Below, in pieces: positions 40,443 through 46,973 of a stretch of DNA of 46,973 nt; within the stretch, counting starts at the first letter, position 1; the number at the start of each line of letters is the position of its first letter. A program made the translations under genes and the position numbers. This DNA comes from Verrucomicrobiales bacterium. GTDB lineage: Bacteria; Verrucomicrobiota; Verrucomicrobiia; Verrucomicrobiales; DEV007. The stretch spans positions 1-46,973 of the forward strand of contig JAKISY010000028.1 of NCBI GenBank assembly GCA_021648365.1. Reading direction: 5' to 3'. The notes below the pieces were generated by a model, which had not been told where the DNA came from, searched no databases, and saw only the letters and a list, made by a program, of their open reading frames with translations.

Positions 40443-42185
40443 ATGACCACAGCAACTGATACCAGCGATGCCCCCGCTACATCCGTGAACGATTCGAAAA
40501 CTTCTGCATCCGTTATCATCGGTGCCGATCACGGCGGCTATGATTTGAAAGAGGCGGTGGTGAAACATTTGTTAGCTTGTGGGCACTCGGTGGAGGATAT
40601 TGGTACCAGTTCGGCTGATTCGGTGGATTATACAGATTATGCGCATCAGGTGGCTTGTGATGTGGCTGCGGGAAAACATGGTTTTGGTATTCTTTGCTGC
40701 ACCAGTGGTATTGGCATGAGCATCGCGGCGAACAAACATGCAGATATCCGTGCAGCGATTGCTGACGATGTGGATACGGCGAAGGTCACTCGCACGCATA
40801 ACAATTCTAACGTTTTGTGCCTGAGCGGTGCGCGGGTGGATGCTGAGACAGCAGCGGCGATTGCTGACATCTTTTTGAACACAGCTTTCGAAGCGGGTGG
40901 ACGGCACGAACGTCGGGTGGAAAAAATGGAAGAGACGAGTTGCAACGGTGAAAAAAGTTTGGCGTCGGTGGACACAGAGGTGGCGGCGGCGATTGCGGCT
41001 GAGGCGGTTCGTCAGCAGAATAACATCGAACTGATTGCTTCGGAGAATTTCACCAGCAAGGCGGTGATGGAAGCCCAGGGTTCGGTGCTGACCAACAAAT
41101 ACGCTGAGGGTTATCCCGGCAAACGCTGGTATGGCGGTTGTGAGAATGTCGATGTGATTGAGACACTTGCGATCGAGCGAGCTAAGGAATTGTTTGATGT
41201 GGGTTTTGTCAATGTGCAGCCGCACAGTGGTTCGCAGGCGAATGCTGCGGTGTATTATTCGGTGCTTAATCCTGGCGATAAAATTCTCACCATGGAGCTG
41301 TCCCACGGTGGACACCTCACGCACGGTCATCCGGCGAATTTTTCAGGGAAGTTTTACGAAGTTCAGCATTACGGGGTTTCTAAAGAGACGGAAACTCTCG
41401 ACTATGACGAACTAGCGGCAGCTGCTAAGGAATTCAAGCCGGCGATGATCACTGCTGGCGCCTCGGCATACTCACGAGTGATCGATTGGCAGCGGATGCG
41501 CGAAATCGCAGATTCGGTGGATGCTTATTTATTTGTCGATATGGCGCATATCGCGGGACTTGTGGCTGGAGGAGCTCATCCTTCGCCGATTCCGCACGCG
41601 CATTTCATCACCACTACCACGCATAAGAGTCTGCGTGGTCCACGCGGCGGATTGATCATGACCAATGATGCTGGCCTCGCTAAGAAGATCGATTCGATGG
41701 TGTTCCCTGGAACTCAAGGCGGCCCTTTGATGCATGTGATCGCTGCCAAGGCGGTGTGTTTGTTGGAGGCTCTGCAGCCTGAGTTCAAAGACTACGTGGC
41801 GCAGATCGTGAAGAATACCACGGCGCTGGCTGCAAAGATGCGGGACAATGGCTACCGGATCGTTTCTGGAGGTTCGGACAACCATGTCTTCCTTGTTGAT
41901 TTGAGAGATGCTGGATTGAATGGCAAGATTGCTCAAGAAACGCTCGATCACGCAGGTATCACGGTGAACAAAAATTCGATTCCTTTTGATACCGAATCTC
42001 CGTTCAAAGGTGGCGGCATTCGTATTGGAACTCCTGCCGTGACTACGCGCGGTATGAAGGAAGGTCAGATGGTGCAGATTGCTGATTTTATTCACGAAGC
42101 GCTGACACATCGTGAAGATGCGGCGCGCTTGGAGGAGATACGCTTGAGAGTGAAAGACTTGAATCAAGGTTACCCGCTGCCTTGA
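40443..42185 (+). CDS. glyA: fused ribose-5-phosphate isomerase B and serine hydroxymethyltransferase
   Basis: 580 residues in one uninterrupted frame. Residues about 24-155 are RpiB: IIGADHGGYDLK, the active-site cysteine in GILCCTSGIGMSIAANK, and THNNSNVLCLSGARV. After a short linker, residues about 180-580 are a complete SHMT: NNIELIASENFTS, PHSGSQANAA, the PLP lysine in TTTTHKSLRGPRGG and the late GIRIGTPAVTTRG. RpiB interconverts ribose and ribulose 5-phosphates; SHMT makes glycine and 5,10-methylene-THF from serine. An internal ATG at 40926 (codon 162), preceded by GGGTGG, could yield a 419-residue stand-alone SHMT, the family's normal size. In Bacillus the two are separate neighbours. 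Confidence 0.93.
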   Translation: MTTATDTSDAPATSVNDSKTSASVIIGADHGGYDLKEAVVKHLLACGHSVEDIGTSSADSVDYTDYAHQVACDVAAGKHGFGILCCTSGIGMSIAANKHADIRAAIADDVDTAKVTRTHNNSNVLCLSGARVDAETAAAIADIFLNTAFEAGGRHERRVEKMEETSCNGEKSLASVDTEVAAAIAAEAVRQQNNIELIASENFTSKAVMEAQGSVLTNKYAEGYPGKRWYGGCENVDVIETLAIERAKELFDVGFVNVQPHSGSQANAAVYYSVLNPGDKILTMELSHGGHLTHGHPANFSGKFYEVQHYGVSKETETLDYDELAAAAKEFKPAMITAGASAYSRVIDWQRMREIADSVDAYLFVDMAHIAGLVAGGAHPSPIPHAHFITTTTHKSLRGPRGGLIMTNDAGLAKKIDSMVFPGTQGGPLMHVIAAKAVCLLEALQPEFKDYVAQIVKNTTALAAKMRDNGYRIVSGGSDNHVFLVDLRDAGLNGKIAQETLDHAGITVNKNSIPFDTESPFKGGGIRIGTPAVTTRGMKEGQMVQIADFIHEALTHREDAARLEEIRLRVKDLNQGYPLP

Positions 42186-42194
42186 GGATAGAAA

Positions 42195-42259
42195 ATGTAG
42201 GGCGGGTATGCTCACCCGCCGAGAGTGATAGGGGTGCGAGTCGGAGGCTCGCGCTACAT
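42195..42259. repeat. REP-like element with two hairpins between glyA and zwf
   Basis: Outer ends ATGTAG and CTACAT are inverted. Inside are GGCGGGT-ATGCTC-ACCCGCC (42201-42220) and GCGAG-TCGGAGG-CTCGC (42236-42252). The first hairpin may also end the glyA transcript. Open frames that start upstream of zwf at 42225 run through this element, which argues for the later zwf start. TGTAGGGCGGG recurs at 37297-37307. Confidence 0.65.
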
Positions 42260-42278
42260 ATTTGATTGGAATCAGTTT

Positions 42279-43826
42279 ATGGAAAGTAATCCTTTTTTAG
42301 AAGAAGACCTCGATATTCGCAATCGCCCAGAGTCTTGTATTTTGGTGATATTCGGAGCGACGGGTGATCTCACTCATCGCAAGTTGATACCAGCTTTATA
42401 CAATCTGGCAGCGGAGGGTAATTTGCCGCCGGGCTTGAAGGTGATCGGTTTTGCGCGTCGGGAAAAAAGTGACGCAGTGTTTCGCGATGGACTGGAGAAG
42501 GTCATTAAAGAGATTTCTCCTGCCACTTATAATCAGCGCTTGTGGGAGAGTTTTTCTCAGAATGTGTTTTATCATCAGAGTGAGTTCCAAGATCTGGAAG
42601 GTTACGAAGGGCTGCGGACTCGCCTTGAGCAAATAGAGGCAGAAGGCGGAGGTAGTGGCAATCGCTTGTTTTACGTGGCTTCGGCTCCTGAGTTTTTTGA
42701 CGACATTCTGTTGCACTTGCGCGATGCCGGTTTGAACAAGGTCGCAGCTAACGCTGGAGCTGATGCTTGGGCAAGAGCGGTGGTGGAAAAACCTTTTGGC
42801 ACCGACTTAGTGACGGCTAAGCATCTTAATAGAGTGGTTAATGATACTTTTCACGAAAGTGATACTTACCGCATCGACCATTATTTGGGTAAAGAGACGG
42901 CGCAAAACATCATGGTGCTGCGTTTTGCTAACGCGATTTTTGAACCGCTGTGGAACAATCGTCATATAGATCATGTGCAGATCACCTGTGCTGAGAATCT
43001 CGGCATGGAGGGAGGGCGTGGAGCCTATTACGATACTGCGGGAGCCTTGCGAGATATGGTGCAGAATCACTTGCTTCAGTTATTAAGCCTGATCGCGATG
43101 GAGCCGCCGACTGATCTCAGCGCGGATGGAGTGCGTGATGAAAAAGTCAAAGTGCTGCGCTCCTTGCGTCCGATGTCGGGAGCGGATGAGGTGGGAGCTA
43201 ATGTGGTGAGGGCGCAATACACAGCAGGCGTGGTGGACGGCAAAGAGGCTGTAGCCTATCGACGCGAGGATCGGGTGAACCCAGGTTCGTTGACAGAGTC
43301 TTTTGTTGCTTTGCGCATTCATATCGATAATTGGCGGTGGGAGGGCGTGCCGTTTTATGTGCGCATGGGCAAGCAATTGCCGAAAAAAGCGACCGAGATT
43401 TCGATTCACTTCAAACAGCCTCCAGCGGTTTTGTTTAATACGGTGCCTGGTGCGGATTCGGAGAATGTCTTGGTGATCCGTATTCAGCCTAACGAGGGCA
43501 TCTCTCTGCGCATGCAGTCAAAATTGCCTGGACCGGCGTTGCGAATGGAATCGGTGAAAATGGATTTCCAATACGCGACCTCTTTTGGCAAAGGTAGTCC
43601 AGAAGCTTACGAGAGGTTGTTGCTCGATGCGATGGCGGGGGATGCGACTTTATTTGCGCGTCGTGACGAGGTGGAAAATGCGTGGAAGTTCATTGATGAG
43701 ATCGAACACGCCTGGCACAAGGCGGAGACTCCACCGAAGATGGCGGAGTATCCAGCAGGCTCTTGGGGGCCGCAGGAGGCAGACGAGTTGTTGCGTCAAG
43801 ATGGGCGTCATTGGAGGCGTTTGTGA
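42279..43826 (+). CDS. zwf: glucose-6-phosphate 1-dehydrogenase
   Basis: 515 residues from ATG 42279; the longer reading from 42225 is translated repeat. First enzyme of the oxidative pentose phosphate pathway, NADP-dependent. The nucleotide-binding motif is FGATGDLTHRKLIPALYNL near residue 24, the substrate site RIDHYLGKETAQN near residue 204, and VVEKPFGTD before it. Length is normal. Followed at 170 bp by opcA, its assembly factor in cyanobacteria and actinobacteria. The gap 43827-43996 contains one more short repeat. Confidence 0.95.
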   Translation: MESNPFLEEDLDIRNRPESCILVIFGATGDLTHRKLIPALYNLAAEGNLPPGLKVIGFARREKSDAVFRDGLEKVIKEISPATYNQRLWESFSQNVFYHQSEFQDLEGYEGLRTRLEQIEAEGGGSGNRLFYVASAPEFFDDILLHLRDAGLNKVAANAGADAWARAVVEKPFGTDLVTAKHLNRVVNDTFHESDTYRIDHYLGKETAQNIMVLRFANAIFEPLWNNRHIDHVQITCAENLGMEGGRGAYYDTAGALRDMVQNHLLQLLSLIAMEPPTDLSADGVRDEKVKVLRSLRPMSGADEVGANVVRAQYTAGVVDGKEAVAYRREDRVNPGSLTESFVALRIHIDNWRWEGVPFYVRMGKQLPKKATEISIHFKQPPAVLFNTVPGADSENVLVIRIQPNEGISLRMQSKLPGPALRMESVKMDFQYATSFGKGSPEAYERLLLDAMAGDATLFARRDEVENAWKFIDEIEHAWHKAETPPKMAEYPAGSWGPQEADELLRQDGRHWRRL

Positions 43827-43867
43827 GAAGTGATCGGACTTGCTGATATTTTTCGGAAGAAGAAAGG

Positions 43868-43895
43868 AACCGCAGATTACGCAGCCGAGTGTAAC
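43868..43895 (+). repeat. ACCGCAGATTACGC-type dispersed repeat
   Basis: ACCGCAGATTACGCAGCCGA lies between zwf and opcA and belongs with the copies at 24211-24246 and 24427-24457. Only the first part is well conserved. Confidence 0.5.
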
Positions 43896-43996
43896 GAGAC
43901 AGCCGGAGATTATTACTCGAAGGCAAATGATCGCAGATGAAGAATTTTAATGGTAGTGAGCAACGAGAGTTAATGAGCAGTGTCCGCTGAGTGGTG

Positions 43997-45124
43997 ATGG
44001 AGAATGAAAAATCAGAACATTTGAAAGAGATCCCTACAGAGTTGTTAGGCAAAGAAGTGCCGGTGAAGCGCATCGATAGTGAGTTGCGAGAATATTTTGC
44101 TGCCGATACGGGTATCGCTAGAGCTTCATTGATCAATCTGGCGATTTATAGCGAGAGTGTGGTTCGGGTGAGTCGCAATACGGAGATCATTCAAGAGCTC
44201 ACTAGGGAGCATGCTTGTCGAGCTTTGTTGGTGGTGTCTCAGCCCGAGGGCGAAATGGAGGTTCGTGCGTGGGTGCAGGCGCATTGCAATATCGATAGCG
44301 GTGGTGGCAAGGCGGTGTGTTCTGAACAGGTGACTTTTCTGCTAGGTGGGAGTTCGGCGGACTTGGTTCGCAATATTGTGTTTGCTCACCTCGATGCAGA
44401 TTTGCCACTGGTGTTTTGGTGGCAGGGCGAGTTGTCGGAGGTGTTTGAGGAACGTCTGTTCAGTCGTATTGATCGCTTGGTGGTGGATAGTCGAAATTGG
44501 TCGGATCCTGCGGTGCAATTTTTACGCTTGGCGGCAGCAGATCGAGAAGAGGAGGCTACTTATGTGCTGCACGATATCGCTTATACTCAGAGTAATCAGT
44601 TGCGCGAAGCGGTGGCACTTTGTTTTGATGATCCGGCGGCTTTGGAGCAGGTGAACTTTTTAGAAGAGGTGGAGGTGGTGTATGCTACCGGGCAGCGGAT
44701 GACTGCTGTTTGGTTGGTCGCGTGGATGGCGAACCGTTTGCAGATGGAGCTGAACCCCGCGCTGAGCGATGGGGAGACTTTTGTGTTTGAGCCGAGTAGT
44801 GGTTCGCGCAGTGCTTTGAAGGTGAGTTTGTTTGAGCAGGTAGATGAAGGTAAGAGTGAGCAGATTTCGCCTCCGATGTTGAGGGTGAGTTTGATGGCTG
44901 CCGAGGGTGGTGCGCGTTTTGATATCGTGCGCTCGGATGATGGGCAGGGGGCAGGGTTTTGGCATTTAAAGCGTTCGATTCCAGGGCGAGCAGAGAACTC
45001 AGAACTGTGGCCCATTCGCAGTTATGGCGAGGTGGGTCTGGTAGGCGAGATCCTGATGCGTGCTGGGCGCAACCGCCTGATGATCGAGCTGTTGCCGAGG
45101 GTGCGAGCTTTGCTGACGGTGTGA
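43997..45124 (+). CDS. opcA: OpcA-like glucose-6-phosphate dehydrogenase assembly protein
   Basis: 375 residues from ATG 43997 (GTG codons at 43991 and 43994 are possible). The pattern fits OpcA: ARASLINLAIYS near the N-terminus, the central VFAHLDADLPLVFWWQGEL and the following LVVDSRNWSDP. OpcA binds Zwf, promotes its oligomerisation and couples it to redox state. Position directly after zwf supports this. No catalytic motif is expected. The gene is convergent with the minus-strand helicase-associated gene, only 5 bp between the stop codons, both of which sit in a small hairpin. Confidence 0.85.
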   Translation: MENEKSEHLKEIPTELLGKEVPVKRIDSELREYFAADTGIARASLINLAIYSESVVRVSRNTEIIQELTREHACRALLVVSQPEGEMEVRAWVQAHCNIDSGGGKAVCSEQVTFLLGGSSADLVRNIVFAHLDADLPLVFWWQGELSEVFEERLFSRIDRLVVDSRNWSDPAVQFLRLAAADREEEATYVLHDIAYTQSNQLREAVALCFDDPAALEQVNFLEEVEVVYATGQRMTAVWLVAWMANRLQMELNPALSDGETFVFEPSSGSRSALKVSLFEQVDEGKSEQISPPMLRVSLMAAEGGARFDIVRSDDGQGAGFWHLKRSIPGRAENSELWPIRSYGEVGLVGEILMRAGRNRLMIELLPRVRALLTV

Positions 45125-45135
45125 GGTATTCACAC
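45119..45135. terminator. hairpin spanning two convergent stop codons
   Basis: GTGTGA-GGTAT-TCACAC. The opcA TGA (45122-45124) is in the left arm and the stop of the minus-strand gene (45130-45132) is in the right arm. A six-pair stem without T-run is weak as a terminator; it may simply reflect convergent stops. Confidence 0.3.
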
Positions 45136-46878
45136 AATTCCCAAACCAAGTGATCTAACGGTTTTTTTAAATTGAGCCACACGCTTAGCAGGTACCACCA
45201 GTTGGGTTTTTCCAATTCGGAAGCACGATTTTTTCAAGGCATCTAGGTTTGCAATCCTATCCGCAGTGCTAGGATGGTTGCACTCAAAAATTTGGGCGTC
45301 ACTGAGATGTTTTAAGGCTTTGCCGTTAGTTTCGCTACGTTTAAGAAAAGCCGCCACACTTTCTGGTAAGAGCTGGTCGCCATGTTGATTGAGGAACTGT
45401 GCAAAATCAGCGGTGTTTTGCCCACGCTCAACCGCTTGGCATGCACGTTGCGGATCTAAAAGCCAAGTATTATTAGCTGTAGGATTTGCCCATGTGTCTA
45501 ATAGGAATTTCTGCGCCACTTGTAGCTCTCCAGAGATAATGTGTATGTTTAGATCTGATGAAACCTCAAGTTTGAGTGAAGAGACGGGTTGAGTGGGGGT
45601 GAATTCATCGCTCATTCCCAAACAATACGCACCGAGTTTGGTGATTCTAAAAGCGCGAAGTCCGTCGTAACGGGAAAGCCATTCAATATCGTCTCCACCC
45701 CATTGATCACGGTAGTCACCTAATGCGTCCTCGGGGTGGACGTAAGCGATATCGATCAAGCCGAGAGGGGCGGCATATTCAAATAAGAAAGAAAAGATGT
45801 AACGCAATTGTAAGATATTCCATCCGCCATAGCCTGCGTAATCAAAGCTGCCGTATCTGTGTTCGCACAGGTAGAGTTTTCCTGGGTTGTTAGAAACGTC
45901 AAATTCAAAGCCTTGCGCCTGCATATAATTGGAAAACGTTTCGAGTTCAACCCATTGGTTCGTAGGGCAGTCTAACAGTCCAGCTACGATAGCATTTCGC
46001 CGAGGAGGTTTGGAAGTCATGTGCTTCTTGCTGTTTTGCCCTTTGATGATACTGACTCGGTTGAATTCGTCGTAGTTAGAATTAGTCAGCCATTTGCCCC
46101 AGAGATGTTTGATCACCTCGTGTGGGGGGAGGGAGAGGGCTTTGATTCCGGCTGAAGTTAGTTTAGAGCTGGGGCTGACATAGCGACTCGCTTTGAGCAA
46201 ACGTGACCAAGCAACGGGCTTGATCGGGCCGATTTCCTGTTGATAGCTATGTTTGTTTAAAAGGTAGGCGACTTCGGTTGGGAAATAGTCTTCGCCTGTT
46301 AGGCATTCGATGATTTTTACGCGTCCGGCAGCGGTAGGCATTCCGGTTTTTGCAGTGATACGGAGATTGCCTTGTTCGCAAAGGCGAAGCAAAGCCATCA
46401 CTTCGGATAGGGCTTCGTGCTCTGTTAGGCGTAAATACAATCCGTCTTCCTGCTTGGGTTCGCTGAGAGTTGCCATGGTCAGCTCTTTTGGAGCAGGTAC
46501 GAATTCTTTCAAGCGTTCGGCTAAATCTTCGGGAACAATGTATTCTTCAGGATAGCCAAAAGGGAATAGCAGTAAGTTCAACCGAGTGGCGTGTTTTGGA
46601 TTCCAAGAATCCCAAGAACTATAATACGAGGGTTTGGATTTTGGTAGATCACAAAAAGATGGCAAGCTTCCGTATTTTGCTTGGAAGCGACTTTGATTAA
46701 ACTTCAGATTCAGATCGTAGCAAGTTTCAGCCACGGCATTCTGCGCCAAGGGGGGTAAGGATGACCAGATGGATTTTAAGCTTTGGTCTGAGTATGATCG
46801 CATGAGGGCATCGATCATCCCCGATTTATTTGGTTTCTGAGGTTTTACTGGAGAGTGATAAGTTAGTGAATTGCGCAT
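45130..46878 (-). CDS. helicase-associated (XPB/Ssl2-like, PF13625-type) domain protein
   Basis: 582 residues from the ATG at 46878. No Walker motifs or nuclease motif are visible. Residues about 440-520 fit the helicase-associated domain found beside XPB-type helicases: LEVSSDLNIHIISGELQVAQ, then WLLDPQRACQAVERG and FAQFLNQHGDQLLPESV. The N-terminal half has winged-helix-like parts (LTEHEALSEVMALLRLC). The ATG overlaps by one base the TGA of an upstream frame, so it is translationally coupled to a partner outside the window. In other bacteria the domain accompanies an XPB-like DNA helicase; whether the missing gene is one cannot be seen here. Assignment is by pattern. Confidence 0.6.
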   Translation of the reverse strand: MRNSLTYHSPVKPQKPNKSGMIDALMRSYSDQSLKSIWSSLPPLAQNAVAETCYDLNLKFNQSRFQAKYGSLPSFCDLPKSKPSYYSSWDSWNPKHATRLNLLLFPFGYPEEYIVPEDLAERLKEFVPAPKELTMATLSEPKQEDGLYLRLTEHEALSEVMALLRLCEQGNLRITAKTGMPTAAGRVKIIECLTGEDYFPTEVAYLLNKHSYQQEIGPIKPVAWSRLLKASRYVSPSSKLTSAGIKALSLPPHEVIKHLWGKWLTNSNYDEFNRVSIIKGQNSKKHMTSKPPRRNAIVAGLLDCPTNQWVELETFSNYMQAQGFEFDVSNNPGKLYLCEHRYGSFDYAGYGGWNILQLRYIFSFLFEYAAPLGLIDIAYVHPEDALGDYRDQWGGDDIEWLSRYDGLRAFRITKLGAYCLGMSDEFTPTQPVSSLKLEVSSDLNIHIISGELQVAQKFLLDTWANPTANNTWLLDPQRACQAVERGQNTADFAQFLNQHGDQLLPESVAAFLKRSETNGKALKHLSDAQIFECNHPSTADRIANLDALKKSCFRIGKTQLVVPAKRVAQFKKTVRSLGLGIV

Positions 46879-46973
46879 CACCCGGCAAAGCGCATGGACT
46901 CAGCCCTCTTTCTATCGATTCTGGAAGATATGAATTTCTCGATGATTCCCCCAGTTATTGAACCTTTGAGAAA
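46878..46973 (-). CDS. C-terminal end of an upstream gene (partial)
   Basis: On the minus strand an open frame enters at the window edge and ends at TGA 46880-46878, giving 31 residues with a basic tail (SSRIDRKRAESMRFAG). The TGA overlaps the ATG of the next gene in a TGATG arrangement, which makes it likely to be a real, coupled gene. Too short to assign. A DNA helicase would fit the neighbour but that is only inference. Confidence 0.45.
   Translation of the reverse strand, partial: FLKGSITGGIIEKFISSRIDRKRAESMRFAG

Noticed and set aside
42225..42278. N-terminal extension of Zwf
   Set aside because: The extra residues are translated from the REP-like element; the family begins near ATG 42279.

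Overview
The window reads as a chromosomal segment of a Gram-negative bacterium of the Planctomycetes-Verrucomicrobia-Chlamydiae group, most likely a (marine) verrucomicrobium. This rests on family content, not on a marker gene: an ECF-like sigma factor overlapping a membrane Ser/Thr kinase with an exported jelly-roll-like domain, a DUF1080 (3-keto-disaccharide hydrolase-like) secreted protein, a ParE/ParC pair of the Chlamydia/Bacteroidetes type, a type I sulfatase, many lipoproteins and outer-membrane barrels, and families of short dispersed intergenic repeats. No rRNA, tRNA, CRISPR array or prophage was recognised.

Layout. 1-3.2 kb: housekeeping run on + (end of an unknown gene, ispE, a MoaD/ThiS-like protein, a GYF+RDD membrane protein, a zinc-ribbon membrane protein, acpS). 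3.2-5.9 kb: a toxin-antitoxin graveyard with one intact vapBC pair, a second vapBC whose toxin is cut by a GC-rich IS4-family transposase fragment, a degenerate ORF with an in-frame stop, two vapB relics and a 70-bp relic of the 3' end of the parC gene that lies intact 10 kb away. 5.9-12.7 kb: sigma factor/kinase pair, then a 1390-residue inverse-autotransporter-like protein with a right-handed beta-helix passenger. 12.9-15.5 kb: HTTM-domain membrane protein and an exported alpha/beta-hydrolase. 15.5-19.5 kb: parE-parC operon on -. 19.6-24 kb: truncated PIN toxin, Fic protein with a very strong and apparently leaderless promoter, AbrB-like antitoxin plus Doc toxin, rsgA, a YchJ-like protein. 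24-27 kb: repeats, trxB and an AraC-type regulator on -. 26.6-33.1 kb: divergent from the regulator, a cell-envelope cluster (sulfatase, split outer-membrane barrel, DUF2092-like lipoprotein, Arg/Thr-rich exported protein, Omp85-like barrel, alpha-carbonic anhydrase). 33.3-37.3 kb: lipoprotein lipase-like hydrolase, an adenylate kinase with a long C-terminal extension, DUF1080 protein. 37.3-39.6 kb on -: argS and a PTS IIA protein. 39.9-45.1 kb on +: low-molecular-weight phosphatase, a fused RpiB-serine hydroxymethyltransferase, zwf and opcA, forming a pentose-phosphate/one-carbon block. 45.1-46.97 kb on -: a helicase-associated (XPB/Ssl2-like) domain protein translationally coupled to an upstream gene that runs out of the window.

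The most interesting items are the beta-helix inverse autotransporter, the AraC-controlled sulfatase/outer-membrane cluster, the RpiB-GlyA fusion with a possible internal start, the extended adenylate kinase, the recombination scars between 4.2 and 5.8 kb, and several short repeat families.
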